From assembly GCF_040939455.1 (NCBI RefSeq), contig NC_134115.1, forward strand, positions 26,252,727 to 26,316,726: a stretch of 64,000 nt of DNA, given 5' to 3'. Position 1 is the stretch's first letter, and each line of letters starts with the position of its first letter. The translations under genes were made by a program, and so were the position numbers. Positions 1 through 15,964 of the stretch are shown here, piece by piece. Source of the stretch: Microcebus murinus. Its lineage: Eukaryota; Chordata; Mammalia; Primates; Cheirogaleidae. The notes beneath the pieces are model-generated. The model had not been told where the DNA came from and made no database searches. It was given only the letters and a program-made list of their open reading frames with translations.

Positions 1-337
1 AGAGAATGCAAAGAAAAGGAATTCCTGGGTCCAGGGATTCAGGATTAAATATAGGAAAGAGGCAAAAGGAATGCCCAGATTACAGTAGTGCCAGAGAGAA
101 TCCCAATCACAGAGAAACAAGAGAATGGTAGGAGGTAAGAAGATCTCCAAGAAAGAAAATGGAACAGGTATAGCCTAACCTGCCTAAGCACTTGGGAAAA
201 GGACTGGTTAATTTGAGTACTTTGAAGTCTATGCTTAGCAGAAGCTTTTTAAAGTACAGAGGAACACCCTCCAGTCTAGGATTCTTCCTTGCTTTTTGTG
301 TATTATTGGCTGTGTGACCTTAAGAAAGTCCCTTTAA

Positions 338-774
338 CAATTCACAATTGCAAAGATGTGGAAACAACTCAAGTGTCCATCAATACACGAGTGGATTAAT
401 AAAATGTGGTATATGTTTACCATGGAGTACTACTCAGCCACGGAAAACAATGGTGATCTAGCACCTCTTGTATTATCCTGGATGGAGCTGGAGCCCATTC
501 TACTAAGTGAAGCATCACAAGAATGGAAAAACAAGCACCACACGTACTCACCAGCAAACTGGTATTGACAACACTTATGTACACATATGGTACACATATG
601 TGTAATGTTCATTGGGTGTCAGGCAGGTGGGGGTGGGGAGATGGGTATATTCACACCTAATGGGTGTGGGAGGGATGGACAGGCTTGTAGCTCTGACTTG
701 GGTGGAGCAAAGGCAATGTATGTAACCTAAACTTTTGTACCCGTGTAATACACTGAAATAATAAAAAAAAAAAA
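338..774 (+). mobile_element. L1 3' end, 5'-truncated
   Basis: Encodes the C-terminal end of L1 ORF2p (…[13 protein letters not shown]…MEYYSA…SQEWKNKHH) followed by the 3' UTR with 'acttttgtaccc' and an A-rich tail at 762-774. A target duplication is visible: aaagtccctttaac at about 326-338 and aaagtcactttac at about 772-785. The insertion is 5'-truncated to under 450 bp. The ORF is a fragment and is not a host gene. Confidence 0.88.
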
Positions 775-2012
775 GTCACTTTACTTTCTTAACATCAATT
801 TGCTCCTCTGTGAAATAAGAGGGCTTTCTTGACTAGAACAGAGGTCAGAAGCTGAAATGTCTGCAGGATTAAAATAGTTTGGAGTTAAGATAATAGGGAA
901 GAACATGCCCTACCTTAGACAGCAACCTCTACTTCAACTTTACCCAATTGTTTAAAAAAAGCTAATGAGAGCCCAGTGATGTCAGTTAGTCCCAAAGATC
1001 AAAAGAATTTGAAAATCTGGATTTTTTTATATCAATCTTTTCAAATATTAAGGCATTTTTTACATGAAACAAAATATATCTGGCTGCCGGTAGAGGATGT
1101 TTAGAACTTGTCAATTACAGACAAAAATGAGCTCACCATCAGCATTACAAATCCAGGTGAAAAGCTAGTACCATGACATAGGTATGAAATTTAATCTCCA
1201 ATAACTAGAAAAATGTCTGGGTGCTATTGTGTGCTTAGTGTTCACCTGAGGAAGCAGAATTATTAAAACAGCAAGAGACACAAAATGAACTACAATTAGC
1301 ATTCCTAGATAAATAGAACATTTTATCCTTGAAAGAAGAACAGGTTATTGTTATAACAGTAAGTGTGAATTAATGATTTGCAAAATTAAGACATGACATT
1401 CTCTAAGAATGTAGTAAGAAAGAAAAGTTCAGAGATATGGAAGTAGATCCAGAAATTTCAACATTTTTCCAGTAGGAGTTATCAAAGGAAAGAGTAGATT
1501 GGAGTGAAGAATATGTTACTACTAAGAGAGAGACAGAAAGAACAGAAATCCTAGCCCAGAAGACAGAAGTTCTCATATTGAAAAAACTATGTATTAAAGG
1601 GAACGAATTGGAAAAGCAACAATTTAAATTTCAGAACATCAAAAATGAGGAAAAATATCCTAAAGGCCGGCAAATTTGCTAGCAAGGAATGAGAACTAGA
1701 CTGACATCAGCACATTAGATGCTGGTAGGCAAATAATTTCAAATAGAATTCTCTCTATAGCTAAGGCATTGTTCAAGACTAAGAAAAACGGAAAACCATT
1801 TTTGATAATTCAAGGATTTGGTATGTTTATTACCCACCTGATTGGAAAGGAATATCAAAATCTATATCCCAACAATTTGAGAAGGGAATCCAAAAGGATG
1901 ACAGGAATCCAAGTAGCAAAAGAAAAAGTAAAGCTAATTGTTAAATTAAATGCAGATGTTAACAAATAGCAACCCAGAATTAAATTAAAATAAATGTTAA
2001 AAGTTAAATTTA

Positions 2013-2370
<358 letters not shown>

Positions 2371-4811
2371 TTAAATTTAAAAGTTAAAACTTATTTTAAA
2401 TTTAGTATAGATGACAAAAAAAATTAAAGTTGAACTAAAATCTCAGATGTGACATAACATAGGACATTGTCAAGTGGGTGGGGATGAAGGAAGAAAGGAA
2501 GAGAATGTAAGAACTATTGTCTCATCGCATGGGAGAATGTAGAGTAAAATAATACAATATTTGTTTAACACTTTTAACAACTTTATCTCATAAATATATA
2601 AAATATGTCATATCAACAGAGGAAACACAGTGTTTTAAAAATTTTGCAGAACCATAAAAAACCTTTTATTAGGTTATAAAATAAATCTCAACTATTCCCT
2701 AGGAAAATGACACGTTATATTCACTAACCAAACTAAAACTAAAAGTTAAAATAGACACATAATCTAAATTTTCCTAAATTTTCAAAACTTCAAGCACTTT
2801 TCTACAATCTTGGCTTGAAGAGGAAATCAAAATGGAAAATTGAGGCTAGTTAGCAATGAAGACAATAGAGGTACCACACAGTCCCTGACTCGGGCCCATT
2901 TTTCGGTGCCAGGCCTGAGCCAGAGGCTGTGAATAAGTATATTTATTGTATTGTTAAGGAGAATATTTGCAACCAATTTTTGTTTTGTCACATTTACCAA
3001 GGATCTTACCCTCATATTCTTTGATCATAATTTAGGCAGATTCCTAAAGGTTCTAGGTTTTTTTTGTTATTGTCATTCATCTCAGTCCCATTTGAAAGTA
3101 CAATCTCTCTTCCAGTTTGCAATGCTTAAAGGGAAATACTCTAGGTTTGGTTTACTGAGGATTCTTTTTCCCTAATAATCTCAAGAGGTGCTTGCTAATA
3201 TATACTTTAAATTATTTGCAGATTAAATTATCACTGCTATAATCTATGGTACACATTTCTTGAAGTAGTTCTATGACTGTTTTCTGGGAAAGAAAATTTT
3301 TAAAAACCCAAAAAAATCTTAGTTCTACTCATGAGTACTTCCTCCACACCCCTTTGCATTGCCATAGGAACCCTTCAGCCCAGTAATAGGTTCTAGCTAA
3401 CAAATCTCTACTTTCTTAAACAGATGCTAACCACACCTTTGGCTCGCCCAACTGTAAAAGTCTGTGTGCCTGCTCATGACCAGAAATGTAGGATGTATTT
3501 CCTACAGCACAGCAGAATAAAACCTATTTTGTACTCATTGACATCAAATACTTAAATAAATCTCCAATGCAAAAAAAATGTATGTGTAATATCATGCTTA
3601 TGTTTATGTAATATCGCCTAAAGGATATATAGTCCTTGATTCTCTATCTCTGTAAACATAATGCACTGGTCTATCTGGACTTGCTGATACTATAGCATCT
3701 TTACAATATATATTTTGACAACATAGCATCTTTCTACATTAAGGAATATCACTATTAATTTTCTCAAGTTTCAGTACAAGGAATACATACCTATACTTTA
3801 CCTTAACAAATGTGTTATTGTTTTATCAAATAGTATAAATTTGATAACAGATTTCCCTCTCTGGGTCAGGTTCTAGAAATTTAAAGCCAAATTGGTGGCA
3901 AGCTCTAAAAGTTCATTGACCCCACAGCATACCACTGACTTCTTGGTTTTATTTTATTTTTCCTCCCCTATTTTTTTCTTTGCTGTGATTTCATGACTCA
4001 TTTTCTTTTGTTGTGTACTATGCAATTTTAAGATATCTCAAACCCTTTTTAGAACAATATGAGATATAAATAAAGATTTGGTGTGGTTAACACAATTCAT
4101 TAACACAATGCACCAGCAACTTCATACACAGCTTTGAGTCCTTCTCAGTTTTTCGGGTGTCATGTGGATGCATGCTAAATATGTAAGAGCCACAATTGCA
4201 CTGAATTTATAATTATGCTAGGCAAGTGTATAAATGTTAGTACTTGATTTTACTCTTTAAGTCTAGAATAATGCAAGACCAAAGAAACAGGTGCATATGG
4301 CAGGATGGCTAGGCCAGTCACTGTGGAAGGCTTGTTATACTGTCACCTCTATATAGTTAACAACGATGGACCCAACAAAACCACCAATGAGTCTAACAAA
4401 AATTTAGGAGTTGAACACCAGGTGTGCTGAACCACATGAAGTAGTAGTCAGATAAAAAGGTATTTGTAGCTTTAACTTCTTTCCTGCAAAAGCTATTCCT
4501 AGTTAGTGGATACTGGTTATGGGCATGGGGTTGGAGTAGAAAGAAGGGAACTGATTTTCTTGAAAGAATAGAAGGAAGGACATTTTCAGAGCCTTCAATA
4601 TGTTGTCAGAACACACTCCAGCCACTGTTCAATGACTGAACTAGCCCCAGAGTTCCCTCTAGTGGTATTAATGCTCATGTCACATTTTCACATACCCTGC
4701 AATATAGAACCATCCTATTTTCCCTCCTTGCAAAGCTACCAGAATAATGTGATATCCTTCTAATGGTAATTTAGAGTTTTAATTTTAAATTTCCTTGGGT
4801 ATTTTTTAAAG

Positions 4812-4985
4812 CAAACACATAGATCTCTTACCATGTGCCAGGCACTATTCTAAGAACCTCACAAATATTAACTTAATTCTCATAAGAATCCTGTGAATTA
4901 GGTACTATCATGAGCTCTGTTTTTTACAGATGGGGAAAGTGAGTCACAGAATTTTCCAAAGGTCACGCAGCTATTCATTCCATAT
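4812..4985 (-). mobile_element. MIR SINE
   Basis: Reverse complement of the MIR core: 'ccatgtgccaggcactattctaag', then 'ttacagatggggaaa' and 'aaggtcacgcagct' in order. The MIR is old and moderately diverged. Confidence 0.8.
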
Positions 4986-5319
4986 GGTCCTCAGAACAGT
5001 ATTAGGGGTTGGCAGGAATACGGAACACACATCGCACTAAACCCAGATCTGGTACAGTAAAACACAAGAAATAAAAGACAGTAATATGGAGCTCACCAGA
5101 TTGGGTATTTGGGAACTTGGATTCGAATTCTCTCTTTGTCACTGAACTAGTTGTGTAGGTAAGGTGGTCACAAACTCACTGGGCTGTGAAGAAACTTTGA
5201 AAAGTCTCTAAGGTCCGTCTTACCCTTAACTGGCTATGCTTTATCGTTTAAATCTGCCCTCCCAGGAAGCAGATCCTTCCATAGATGACCAAACATAACG
5301 CCACACACAGGATACTTAC

Positions 5320-5491
5320 GACAACTCTAGTATACACTTCTTCAGCAAAGTCGGTGCTCTGGAATCTCTGTTCTACGGGAAATGTGTATTTGGTCAGCCA
5401 CTCCAAAAGTGGCAGGTCTACATTACTTCCAGCAAAGTAATACTGAGGAGCATGGATGTGCGTATCGACCAGTCCAGGCATGAAGAACTCA
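5320..5491 (-). CDS. GDA: Guanine deaminase, coding exon 3 (partial gene)
   Basis: This is an internal coding exon of guanine deaminase, the cytosolic zinc amidohydrolase that converts guanine to xanthine and ammonia in purine breakdown. Read on the minus strand it gives 57 codons after one base that completes the last codon of exon 2. It begins EFFMPGLVDTHIH and ends FAEEVYTRVV. PGLVDTHIH holds the HxH motif, whose two histidines bind zinc at the mouth of the beta-barrel in the amidohydrolase superfamily. The acceptor is a pyrimidine-rich run ending TTTTCCAG just right of 5491. The donor is GTAAGT at 5319-5314. The frame is open through the exon and closes only in intron 3. Residues differ from human GDA at a few places, as expected for a distant primate. 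The ORF reading past 5320 into VSILCVALCL is intron. Identification rests on recalled similarity to human GDA and is strong. Confidence 0.95.
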
Positions 5492-6129
5492 CTGGAAAAT
5501 AAAAGGAGAGGGAAAGTATTTAATGATACCTCCAGTCATTTTCTGTGTGTTTCAATCACATTTTCTCTTGAGAATGAATTTCATTGTTCACTCCACACGG
5601 GTTTATAGCTGATACAATCAGACAACTGTAAATTCTTCTATTTTTCAGAGGTTAAGAAATAAAAATGAAGCTTTCTGCTTAGAGAGAGATAGCTCCTAAG
5701 TCAGGACGGCTGGTTTGGGGTTAACCAGTGATTACGGAGGAAGGAAAAAGCCCCAGCACAGAGCAGAAACAAAGCAGTCGTAGCACAAGAAAGGAGGGAA
5801 GCTATGATTTAATCCTGTGACTTTGTTCTCACAGCTGGTGGTTGTAGAACAGAGAGCAAAGGTGGGAGAGAGGGTCTTCAAAACTTCTAGAGGCATGGTA
5901 AGGAATGCGCACGCAAGTCACTAAGGGTAACTGGGATGAAAAACAGAGTGGCCGCAATTTTAGACTCTGTGGGTCATTTTGATCTTGGCTGACTGCAAGA
6001 CATCTAGTCCTTTCCCATGTGGTGTAGAGACTAAGTTCTGAAATAAAGCAGCAAGAGCAAGCTGGTTAGAAACACGCACAGGAGCACAAATGGGCAGTGG
6101 TGTAAATGGTTAAGTGAAGAGGGAGTTGC

Positions 6130-6143
6130 GTTGCTATGGCAAC
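6130..6143. promoter_or_regulatory. RFX X-box-like palindrome
   Basis: GTTGCTATGGCAAC has 5-bp arms GTTGC and GCAAC around TATG. This is very close to the consensus bound by RFX factors (two GTTGC-type half sites). It lies in GDA intron 2 in otherwise AT-rich DNA and in no recognised repeat. Binding is an inference. Confidence 0.5.
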
Positions 6144-6714
6144 CATGCTCAGGATGCTCCTGATCACTCCTGCTGCCATCCCGATCCACCAACTAAGACG
6201 CATATTTCTATTAATTCTTACAATGGAAAGTCACGGAAAGATGTTTTTAAAGTTTTCAGAGCCACAGAATTGAGGCAGCCTGATGCTAACAGACACTTAA
6301 AGCTTTTCTAAAGAGCTGATGCAGTTCACCAGCCACTAGTAAGTGTTCAACCTCATCCAGATATTCACTAAAACATGGCACGCACCACCACCACCATCAC
6401 TTTGAGTAAATGTTACGTCACATAAGGAACTTGAAACTTGACATCACAAGGAATACCTTGTGCTATCAAATCAAAGGTGTAAGTACCACCCAAGTGTGAG
6501 ACAAGTAAGGCCACGAGTAGCTCAAAGTGCATTATTTTAAAAAGAGAGCCAAGAGGAATGGTGGTAGTGATAATGGGGATGATGGTGACAGCAGCTGATG
6601 TTTCCTGAATACGCACGTGTACCAGACACTGGGCGCAGTGTCCTGCGTGCACCATCTCATCTGTGGGAGGCAGTTTATTGCCAGGTTAAGGACATACATT
6701 CTAGATTTGGGCTG

Positions 6715-6905
6715 CTTAGATTTGAAGTCAAGCCCCACCATAAACCAGAAGTTGGAGAGTCAGCATGTTATTTAGTCTCTCTGTGAGTCAGTTTCCTGTT
6801 ACTTAAAATGGGGATAGTAGTAGCATCATAGGGCTCTTGTGAAGATTGAGTTAGTATAGGTAAGAACAGTACCTAGATAATGGAAAGTATCAATATGTGT
6901 TAGTT
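6715..6905 (+). mobile_element. MIR SINE
   Basis: Forward MIR order: 'gagtcagtttcctgtt', 'aaaatggggatagtagtagc', 'agggctcttgtgaagatt', 'agtacctagataatgg'. Confidence 0.75.
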
Positions 6906-8739
6906 ATGAAGAAGATGACGTAATGCTCTCAACAAATGTATCAAGTATGAGAGTATTATCACCCTCATTTACACAAGGGTAAGCTAAAGCTCAGGAAATT
7001 TAAGTAGGTTGAAAAAAAGTAATAATTAACTAGCCAGTTTTGGAGCTGAGATTCAAACCCCGGCAGCTCGTCTATAGGTTCAATATTCTATGTGCCATGG
7101 GACAGAACTGTTAATTCACTAACTATGGAAATAGAGTAAGAACTTTTTACATATGGTAAGAAGGTAGCACTAAATGGGCCTATAATGTGGGAAACAAGCA
7201 GAGAGGGAGGATGAAATATGAATTTATCTCAGGTGTCAGTCACTGACCTCTCCAAGACAGGTCAGTCCTTTGGGATTTTGCATTCTCCACTACCAAAAAA
7301 TGGAATGGCAGGGTGGGCTTCTTCAAGCAGTTAAATTGTTCAATCAAATAATATTTCCCAAGTATCTACTATGTTTAAGAAAGCAAGATTATAAAACAAA
7401 CAGCAACATCCTGTCTTTATTTAAAATTTTAGTATTTTGCTCATCATAGATTTTGTATTAATTTTTATTTTTTTAAATATTGCATTAAAGTATTATTTAC
7501 CTTGATTACTGAGTATTTTGCTCTCCCGGCTGACTTAAATATTGTACCTGAGGTGAGTGTCTCACTCCCCTCCCCCAGTCCTGGCCCTGCAAACCTCTCC
7601 ACGGGGCACGGCCACAATCTGATCCACTCCCACCACAGCACTCCCTGCAGTGCTCCAGCTGTAGTTTTCCTTCTTTAAAAAACCACATTGTGCTGAGATA
7701 GACCAGTAGATACAATGGGTATTGGGCCAAGTCTACTAAAAAGGCTGTCAGAGACATCATCCTCTATAGTATTTTAATCATGACTTAAATTCAACTGCAT
7801 ATAACTTGTGCACTTAAGAATTACTTTGCATTTCATATATGATTTTTCTTCAAAGACTTCAGCCTTCCACCAAATTTAAATGATTTCTTACCTTACCACT
7901 TCTCTGTGTGCTATGCTTACAGAGCCCCCAGAATCTGAATCTTTGATGGATTAAACTCCAAAAGAATTCTCATAGGAGAGACAAAAGGATACAAAGACCC
8001 ACAGATATGTTCACCCTCCTCCCCATTCTCCAACCAATTCCCCATCATCTCATTTCCTCCCGACCTCCATGTCATCTGCTTCCAAGCCTTCTTCTAATCC
8101 TCCATCACAAGACATGCAAGCAGGTGACTGTAAATGTCATTGTTCCTCAATGTAGATTCTTAATGGAAATCGAGCAAGAGCAAGTAGACAGGTAACAGCA
8201 AAAGTTCCTGTATGAATTTCCATGCCCATTGCCCACATACTTCCAAGCTATAGAAAGGCAGTGGGGGAAGGGAAAGAGGTAGGGGATGTGAGTTTAACTG
8301 TACATGCAGCAAAACTTTATGAGTAGTTATCCTATCTCTCTGGATTGTGACCACAGATGAGCCTAATGACCAAGATAAATTCAAAGGACGGTAGTTTGCT
8401 TTACACCTAAGAGCTGCAAAGCTCTAGAGTATAAATCCAAACCAGGTATTCTCATACCTAGCTCAATGTTCCTTTTGGCTCACTACATTTGCCAAAAGTC
8501 AACTCTCAAGTTATGAAAATGTTTTCAGAATGAAAATGGCACCACTTTTGTTGCCCTTGGAATGAACATGGCCTGAAACAAGATAAACTATTTATGCTTT
8601 AAAAAAAAAAAAAAAGAGCTCACATGTCTAAAGAACAAATCAACCAAGTTATGAAGACAGAGGGCCAATCATAAAAAAACATATTTCGTAAAAATATTTA
8701 AAACCATTAAAAGTAGTTGAATACAAAAGCACAGCTCAA

Positions 8740-9055
8740 ATTCACCTCTGGACATAGGTCTTCTCTGACCAAGCTGTTGGAGGAACTGATTGTCAAAATC
8801 TCCCTCCCTGCTCCTCAATAGTTTATCTCTATCATACCCTTCCTCTGCTCACTAACTTTCTTCACAGAACCTATCACAATCTACTGCCGTCATGTTTATG
8901 TATCTGTCTGCTTGTTTACTGGCAGTGTGCCCCATGTTCCCCCTGGGCCATAAACCCTGTGAGGACAAGAAGGACCTTGAAGATCTTTTTCACCTCCAGA
9001 TCCCAGTACTGCACACAGAAGGCTCAATGAATATTTGCTGAAGAAATGAATGATG
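8740..9055 (+). mobile_element. L2 LINE 3' end
   Basis: Typical L2 3' order: 'tgtttactggcag', 'taaaccctgtgaggacaag', 'cagatcccagtactg', ending 'caatgaatatttgctgaa' and 'aatgaatgat'. Confidence 0.8.
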
Positions 9056-9248
9056 ATGGCAGCCTCTAGTTCTCAAAGCTTCCAGCTTTCAGCTTCCTGT
9101 TTACATTTCTCTTTCCCACTTTCTCCCTTAAAAGTAATAGCTAATTAAATTTTTTTAAAAAACATGTCTGTCTCTCAAGGCAGGTTTCCTGTAACTTGAG
9201 CCTAGTTAGTGGCATCCAAGAAAACAGAAGAAGTTGATGATGACTTAC

Positions 9249-9337
9249 TGGTGGCTGAGTTCTCTTATTTCACATGGCTTGAAGCTCCATTCTTTGGCCA
9301 GTTTTTCATGTTGAGATGCTTCTTCTAAAAACACTAT
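9249..9337 (-). CDS. GDA: Guanine deaminase, coding exon 2
   Basis: This 89-bp exon is too short to show as an ORF. On the minus strand it reads IVFLEEASQHEKLAKEWSFK, then PCEIRELSH, and ends with two bases (CA) that combine with the first T of exon 3 to make the histidine of SHHE-type sequence. The acceptor ends TTTTAAAG before the ATA codon; the donor is GTAAGT at 9248-9243. It follows exon 1 in phase 0 (…SDSGK|IVFLEE) and joins exon 3 as HEFFMPG, so the reading frame across the three exons is continuous. This stretch belongs to the N-terminal beta-sandwich part of guanine deaminase, ahead of the metal-binding barrel. No lesion is seen. Confidence 0.93.
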
Positions 9338-9939
9338 CTTTAAAAGAAAGAAAAGAAAAGAATGACACATTAATGAACCATAGTCATTTGTTTTTCTTAA
9401 ATATCCAAATCTTTATAAAATAGACTATACTGTAGCTGAGTTAATCTTAAAAGATATTTGATACCAAATGGGGTTGAGTTTCGAGGCAAAGAAGGTAGAG
9501 GTTTGCCTTTGATAATCTAAAGAAGTAAACTGTGTGTAATTTCTCTTTTTCTGTCATAATGTAGATATAAGTGAAACTTCAAAAATTCTAATTTGAAGAT
9601 ATAAGGTATTAAAAATGGCTAATTGGCATCTCTTTCTCCCCCACCCCTGAAAATTATTAAAGGAAACAACTGTTTATAGAAAGTATACTTTACTTCACAT
9701 GAATAAAAGATTTTAGATTTTTGTTTGGCTATTATGGGAAACCCAAGTCCAGAGTGCAAGTATAGTAATATCATGGGGCAATTTACTAACACTAAATATA
9801 ACTGCACATAATAATTGCTTTTCATTTGAGTCTTAGTATGAGCTCTGTTGATGTTCTGATGCTAGGTATATGTTGTAAAGTGGTCTGCTATATATTTCTA
9901 GTACCATGTGTAAGAGATATGATAGTGAGGTAGATAAGA

Positions 9940-10150
9940 GAGAGACCTCTCCAGTTAGGCTTGTGAGATCTGAAATCTGTGAGTGACCGCTGAGAACCTG
10001 AATGAGTCTCTTAAATCCATCTTGATCTGGTTTCCCAATTTGCAAACTAGGGATAATACCAGTACATATTTCACAGAGCTACTGTGAGGACCAAATATGG
10101 TAATTCTGGTGAAGAAGTTAGCATATCCCTGGAACATGTTAAATGCCAAG
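9940..10150 (+). mobile_element. MIR SINE (diverged)
   Basis: MIR-like order with 'ggtttcccaatttgcaaact', 'agggataataccagtac', 'agagctactgtgaggacc' and 'ctggaacatgttaaatg'. Confidence 0.65.
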
Positions 10151-10215
10151 TGAATTATATCTATTGATTGTTACTTAAGTACAATGTGACTGTTTTTTCT
10201 GTATAAATGGATTAT

Positions 10216-13248
<3,033 letters not shown>

Positions 13249-15220
13249 AATGGATTGCAAAGACAGGACATGAAAGGATAAAATTTATATCCAGGAAATA
13301 CCTGTTTTATTTTTAAATGCATTATCATGAGAAAAAATATTTTCTTGAATATGAAATATTGAAAAAAACCCTGATGGATAAAGTATATCTATATCTAAAT
13401 AATTAGAAGGCAACCACCTCAGGAAAAATAATTTGCAGAACTGAAAAGAAAATATTGACTTTTTTATTCCTCAACATACCTTTTGATTCTATAAATCTAT
13501 TAGAATCAACAAACATTAGAAAAGAGGAATCAATAAACATTAGACATAATTAATCAAAACTATTAAAACAGAATTTCTCAATACATCTCAAAGCTGATCT
13601 ACTGTAACCTCCATAAACAAATGAAAATAATATTTGTAAAGCACTATATTCACCCATTTGAAAATACACTTGAAATAAATGTTTTCTGAGTCAAATGTAA
13701 AATCATCAAAGTTTATTCTGGAGAGAGAGAAAAACTGCAAGGACCGGTATCTCCAGGAGAAACTAAGGAAGTTTTCTTAACCATTTAGGAAAGCTCATGG
13801 TTCAGAACAATCCTAATAAAAATATAATGGCCATCACAAATGAAAACCACAAGTATAATTTTAAGTTTTCTAATACCAACGCTAAAAGTATAAAAAAGGA
13901 ATAGGTAGAATTAATTTTATAATATATTTTTTAATACAACATATATAAAAGATTATCATTTCAATAGGAAATCAATATAAAAATTGATTTTGCCTTTTCT
14001 GGGGTATGATGGTTTCTCTGAGAGATGTTTGGAGTGCAGGTTTGCATAAAGGGAGGGAGTGAACCACTTGGACATTCAGGGAAGAGCATTCCAAGCAGAG
14101 GGCGCACCTGGCACAAGGGCCCAGAGATGGGAATGTGCTTGGCACGTTTTGAAACAGCAGAGAGGCTGGTGCAGACAATAGTACAAGGACTAGAAAAAAA
14201 AAAAAAAAAAAAGCAGTAGGAAATGAGATCAAGGAGGTAGCCAGCCGTTATAGGTCATGGTTCAGCCTTGAGATTGATTTTCTTTCTCTTTTTCTTTGTT
14301 CCTTTTTCCCCCTACTCTCCTTGTTTCTCAGGTAGGGATTTATTTTTAAGAAATCTCTAAAAATATTTTGGAAAAAGGATGTGGCAAAATTACAAAATAT
14401 GATTGATGTTTTCTTCATGGGGCAATGGCTTTTTCATCCCAAGGTTGCCTGGGTTTATGCGGCCATGTATTCACTTATTCACTCGGTCACCATCTAGTGA
14501 GCGAGTGTCATGGCCCTCAGGTCTTCCTCTGCACAGGCCACAGCCTAGGTGAGCTGTCAAGCACGTATACAAGTTATTAAAAACAAGTTTCATAAAATCA
14601 TAAAAATATAGATAGCTCCAGCTGGTAAGGACCTTTTCATCTAATCCCTTGTTTTCCAGATAAGGAAATTGAATCCCTCCTGTTATGCAAACAACTGCAA
14701 GAGCTTTCTTATTTGAAACTGGGTTGAATTAGGATGAGCAATAATGAGACTGTCAGGAATACTAAAGCCAAAAGCAGATAAGTGATGACTGTCAGCTAAT
14801 GAAACAAATCTCTACAAGATACAGGCTTCAAATACCAGATGGAAAATGTGGGCAAGAAGCTTGTTGCTATGGAACAGAGTAAACTGCTCTTTGGGCCATT
14901 GCAAAATAACTCAACCATCCAACAAAATTAGGTAACATATCTCAACCCGTCACACAAAATCCACTCTTAAATTACTGTGATGAGAGATAAAATCAGATAA
15001 AAATATGAAGTCTCAAGATTTCCGAAGCTTTTGAACAGAGATGAAAATTGCCATAGTAGCTCAGTTCATGTCAAATAGATTAATGGAAAAGAAAGAAGAA
15101 GTGAGGCTGCTTTAACCAAATGAAAAGAAAAAGAAAAAAACCGACTGTCAGCCTACAACGGAAGGGAAGAATGGAGTGAAGAACGTCACAAACATACCAA
15201 AGACAGACGTGAGGGACTTT
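13249..15220. other. Intronic stretch, mostly unassigned
   Basis: AT-rich DNA with no gene. Around 13960-14270 there is a section ('agagcattccaagcagaggg', 'acaagggcccagagatgg', 'cagcagagaggctggtgcag') resembling a mammal-wide old repeat of uncertain class, ending near an A18 run at 14195-14212. 14280-15220 shows nothing I can name. Confidence 0.55.
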
Positions 15221-15224
15221 GACC

Positions 15225-15310
15225 TTTGGGTCTAATACTCTCATTTTACAGATGAGGAGACCAGGTTATGTGAATTGCCCAAGGTATGCAGTAAGCCAGA
15301 AGTATCTGCT
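15225..15310 (-). mobile_element. MIR fragment
   Basis: 'tctcattttacagatgagga' followed by 'gaattgcccaaggtatgcag' and 'gccagaagtatctgctcg', which is a short reverse-strand MIR core. Confidence 0.65.
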
Positions 15311-15379
15311 CGACTAAACTCATCTTCCCAGAGATTCTTCCAGACTTCTATGATTGCTTCTCTAGTATTACAATATAAA

Positions 15380-15725
15380 CCAAGCCTCGGCAAAGTTTCT
15401 CTGAAGGGTCAGATAGCCAATATTTTAGGCTTTGTGGGCCATATTGTCTCTATTATACTACTTGAAACTGTCATTGAAGTACAAAAATGACCATAAACAA
15501 TATATAAGCAAAGGATAGTGGCTATATTCCAATACAATTTTATTTACAGAAATGGAAATTTGCATTTTATGTAAGTTTCACTTGTTACAAATTCTCCTTC
15601 CTCTTCTTCTTCTTCTTCAATTTTTTTTTCAACCATTTAAAAACCATACTTAGCTCCCAGACCATATAAAATCAGGCAGTGAGCTGGATTGGACCTGTGG
15701 GGTATAGTTGCCACTCTCTGATGCA
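15380..15725 (+). mobile_element. Old nonautonomous hAT-type (MER-class) element
   Basis: Contains 'aagggtcagatagccaatat', 'tttaggctttgtgggccata', 'ttccaatacaattttattta' and 'gagctggattggacctgtgg', the familiar order of an ancient mammalian MER DNA element. A (CTT)n run near 15600-15620 has expanded inside it. The exact subfamily is not assigned. Confidence 0.65.
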
Positions 15726-15964
15726 GACTCCTAAAAAGATGCATGTAAATTAAAATTGTATAACTTGAAAATCTTCCCAGTGGCTTACACTAGCATTTCC
15801 ATCATACCTCTATGATTGGTTTTCGATTGGTAATAACATTTAACAATTTCTTAAAACTCCATGGCCCAAATGCTCTTGGAAAAATATAGGTTCTGGTAGC
15901 TTACAAAGCCCCATTTTGCTGTGGAAAACAAACACTTCTTGATAGATTAAAAAAAAGTAATTTT

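Larger units (their letters stand above)
5492..9248 (-). other. GDA: GDA intron 2
   Basis: Interval between exons 2 and 3. Contents that I can name: an RFX-like palindrome (6130-6143), a MIR (6715-6905) and an L2 end (8740-9055). A stretch at about 7440-7620 (pyrimidine-rich, 'tgaggtgagtgtctcactc') looks like an old repeat, but I cannot classify it. The rest appears unique and AT-rich. Confidence 0.88.

Noticed and set aside
7506..7760. 84-residue minus-strand ORF in GDA intron 2 with a Cys-rich stretch
   Set aside because: No link to GDA coding sequence, and the surrounding text looks like an old interspersed repeat.
14860..14875. A third X-box-like match (gttgctatggaac)
   Set aside because: One base short of the palindrome and without a matching second half; likely chance.
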